DNA from: Citrobacter enshiensis
Lineage (GTDB): Bacteria > Pseudomonadota > Gammaproteobacteria > Enterobacterales > Enterobacteriaceae
NCBI RefSeq assembly: GCF_029338175.1
Contig: NZ_CP119862.1
Span: forward strand, 4,124,839 to 4,188,838
DNA: 64,000 bases
Direction of reading: 5' to 3'
The notes below the pieces were generated by a model. The model was not told the origin of the DNA. It searched no databases and saw only the letters and a program-made list of their open reading frames with translations. Position numbers and translations under genes: made by a program. This document shows positions 63,258 through 64,000 of the stretch, in pieces; within the stretch, counting starts at the first letter, position 1, and each line of letters opens with the position of its first letter.

Positions 63258-63418
63258 AAAAAGCCTCGCGTAAAAAAGCGTAATTCTTATTTTTAAGGCG
63301 CATCTGAACGGTGCGATTTTTATTATTCCCCGCCAAATATAACCCGCAAAAATATATCCAGTTTATTCCAGAAGGTGTCTATTTCATTCTATTTTCATCT
63401 GGACTTTTTGTTTTTTTG

Positions 63419-63434
63419 CTGATGTTATATCCAG
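63419..63434. promoter_or_regulatory. LexA box upstream of symE
   Basis: CTGATGTTATATCCAG has the CTG-N10-CAG form of a LexA site and an AT-rich centre, 79 bp before the symE ATG. E. coli symE is LexA repressed. Confidence 0.65.
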
Positions 63435-63441
63435 GTTTTTT

Positions 63442-63518
63442 AGCGCGATGCGGGTGTGCTCGAACACACCCGCATCGCTGATCACAATCCCTATTAAAGG
63501 AGAATAGAGACTATGACT
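63442..63518 (-). ncRNA. symR: SymR antisense RNA
   Basis: The minus strand from 63518 to 63442 is exactly 77 nt, the length of E. coli SymR. It begins AGTCAT (complement of the symE start codon region), contains GATTGTGATCAGCGATGCGG, and ends in a strong stem (GCGATGCGGGTGTG/CACACCCGCATCGC) and GCGCT. It covers the symE ribosome-binding site and start, which is how SymR represses translation. Confidence 0.88.
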
Positions 63519-63857
63519 ACCAACCATTCTATTGCAGAATGCACCGATCCAGAAGTGTCCCCGGCAAATAACCGTCGTCTGACGGTGAGTTATGCGAGTC
63601 GCCATCCTGATTATACCCGTATCCCCGCCCTCACCCTGAAAGGCCAGTGGCTGGAGGCGGCCGGTTTTACCACCGGTACGGAAGTGGATGTGAAAGTGAT
63701 GGACGGCTGTATTGTGCTGACCGCGCTGCCCCCCGCCGCCGAAGAGAGCGAATTAATGCAGTCGCTGCGTAAAGTGAGCAAACTGTCGGCGCGCAAACAG
63801 CAGCAAATCCAGGAGTTTATCGCCCTGGTCGAGCGGAATAAAAAGACCTTCCGCTAA
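63513..63857 (+). CDS. symE: SymE, SOS-induced toxin-like protein
   Basis: 114 aa, intact. [71 protein letters not shown]; the second half holds the AbrB/SpoVT-like fold as in E. coli SymE. In E. coli it associates with ribosomes or condenses the nucleoid and slows growth when overproduced. GGAG at 63500-63503 precedes the ATG at 63513. Under LexA and SymR control. Confidence 0.93.
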   Translation: MTTNHSIAECTDPEVSPANNRRLTVSYASRHPDYTRIPALTLKGQWLEAAGFTTGTEVDVKVMDGCIVLTALPPAAEESELMQSLRKVSKLSARKQQQIQEFIALVERNKKTFR

Positions 63858-63866
63858 GGGGATCGC

Positions 63867-63895
63867 CCCCGGTAACATCCTGCTTACCGGGGTTT
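63867..63895. terminator. bidirectional terminator after symE
   Basis: The stem CCCCGGTAA/TTACCGGGG with an 8-nt loop is followed by TTTAT on the plus strand, between convergent symE and the last gene. Confidence 0.75.
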
Positions 63896-63902
63896 ATAAA
63901 TG

Positions 63903-64000
63903 CTATCGGTTCAACGCTTTACTAAACGCCATGCCTAATTGCGTATCTTCCGAGATATGGTGTGAAACGACCTCTTTCAACGTGGGTTTGGCATCAGGGA
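63903..64000 (-). CDS. C-terminal fragment of an unidentified protein
   Basis: An open minus-strand frame enters from the right edge and ends at TAG 63903-63905. It reads KPTLKEVVSHHISEDTQLGM and ends AFSKALNR. I do not recognise the family from 31 residues. In E. coli this side of symE holds restriction genes (hsd, mcr), but nothing here shows that. Confidence 0.45.
   Translation of the reverse strand, partial: PDAKPTLKEVVSHHISEDTQLGMAFSKALNR

Overview
The window is chromosomal DNA of a member of the Enterobacteriaceae. Gene content and order follow the E. coli K-12 region lplA-deoDBAC-yjjI-yjjW-yjjV-yjjU-ytjA-osmY-prfC-yjjG-rimI-holD-rsmC-leuQPV-yjjZ-fhuF-bglJ-yjjQ-yjjP-yjjB-dnaT-dnaC-yjjA-opgB-lgo-tsr-yjiY-yjiX-yjiA-symE, with differences typical of Citrobacter or Salmonella relatives. 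The genus assignment (Citrobacter-like) is inference from these accessory genes, not a database result.

Layout. 0-5.5 kb: lipoate ligase and the deo nucleoside operon, with DeoR and CRP/CytR control sites. 5.7-8.1 kb: the yjjI-yjjW glycyl-radical pair. 8.2-15.9 kb: housekeeping and stress genes (yjjV, yjjU, ytjA, osmY, prfC, yjjG, rimI, holD, rsmC). 16.0-16.3 kb: three tandem tRNA-Leu(CAG) genes. 16.4-18.8 kb: yjjZ and fhuF, each with a Fur-box-like site, flanking a membrane diguanylate cyclase. 18.9-21.1 kb: an orphan cellobiose-type PTS IIC gene with LacI-type operators, divergent from a YbaK-family gene. 21.1-28.9 kb: bglJ/yjjQ, yjjPB, dnaTC, yjjA and opgB. 29-35.6 kb: an L-galactonate locus (lgoD, lgoR, a uxaB-like gene and a TRAP transporter). 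35.6-37.3 kb: tsr, with a sigma-28 promoter.

Two catabolic blocks lie between tsr and btsT (yjiY). The first (37.4-47.5 kb) is a hydroxyproline pathway: epimerase, three-subunit dehydrogenase, DapA-type deaminase, semialdehyde dehydrogenase, permease, Ldh2-type imine reductase and an AraC regulator. It would convert trans-4-hydroxy-L-proline to 2-oxoglutarate. The second (47.5-59.0 kb) is the complete hpaR/GEDFHIXA/BC cluster for 4-hydroxyphenylacetate, interrupted by REP elements including a 50-bp tandem array. The right end holds btsT-yjiX-yjiA, a BrnA antitoxin next to a truncated BrnT, and the SOS-associated symE/symR pair.

From 0 to about 53.5 kb, most genes carry one or more single-base indels, mostly insertions, even in essential genes such as dnaC and dnaT. 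From about 53.9 kb on, every gene except the truncated brnT is clean. This looks like sequencing error rather than gene decay, so broken genes are given below as full-span CDSs with their frameshifts noted.
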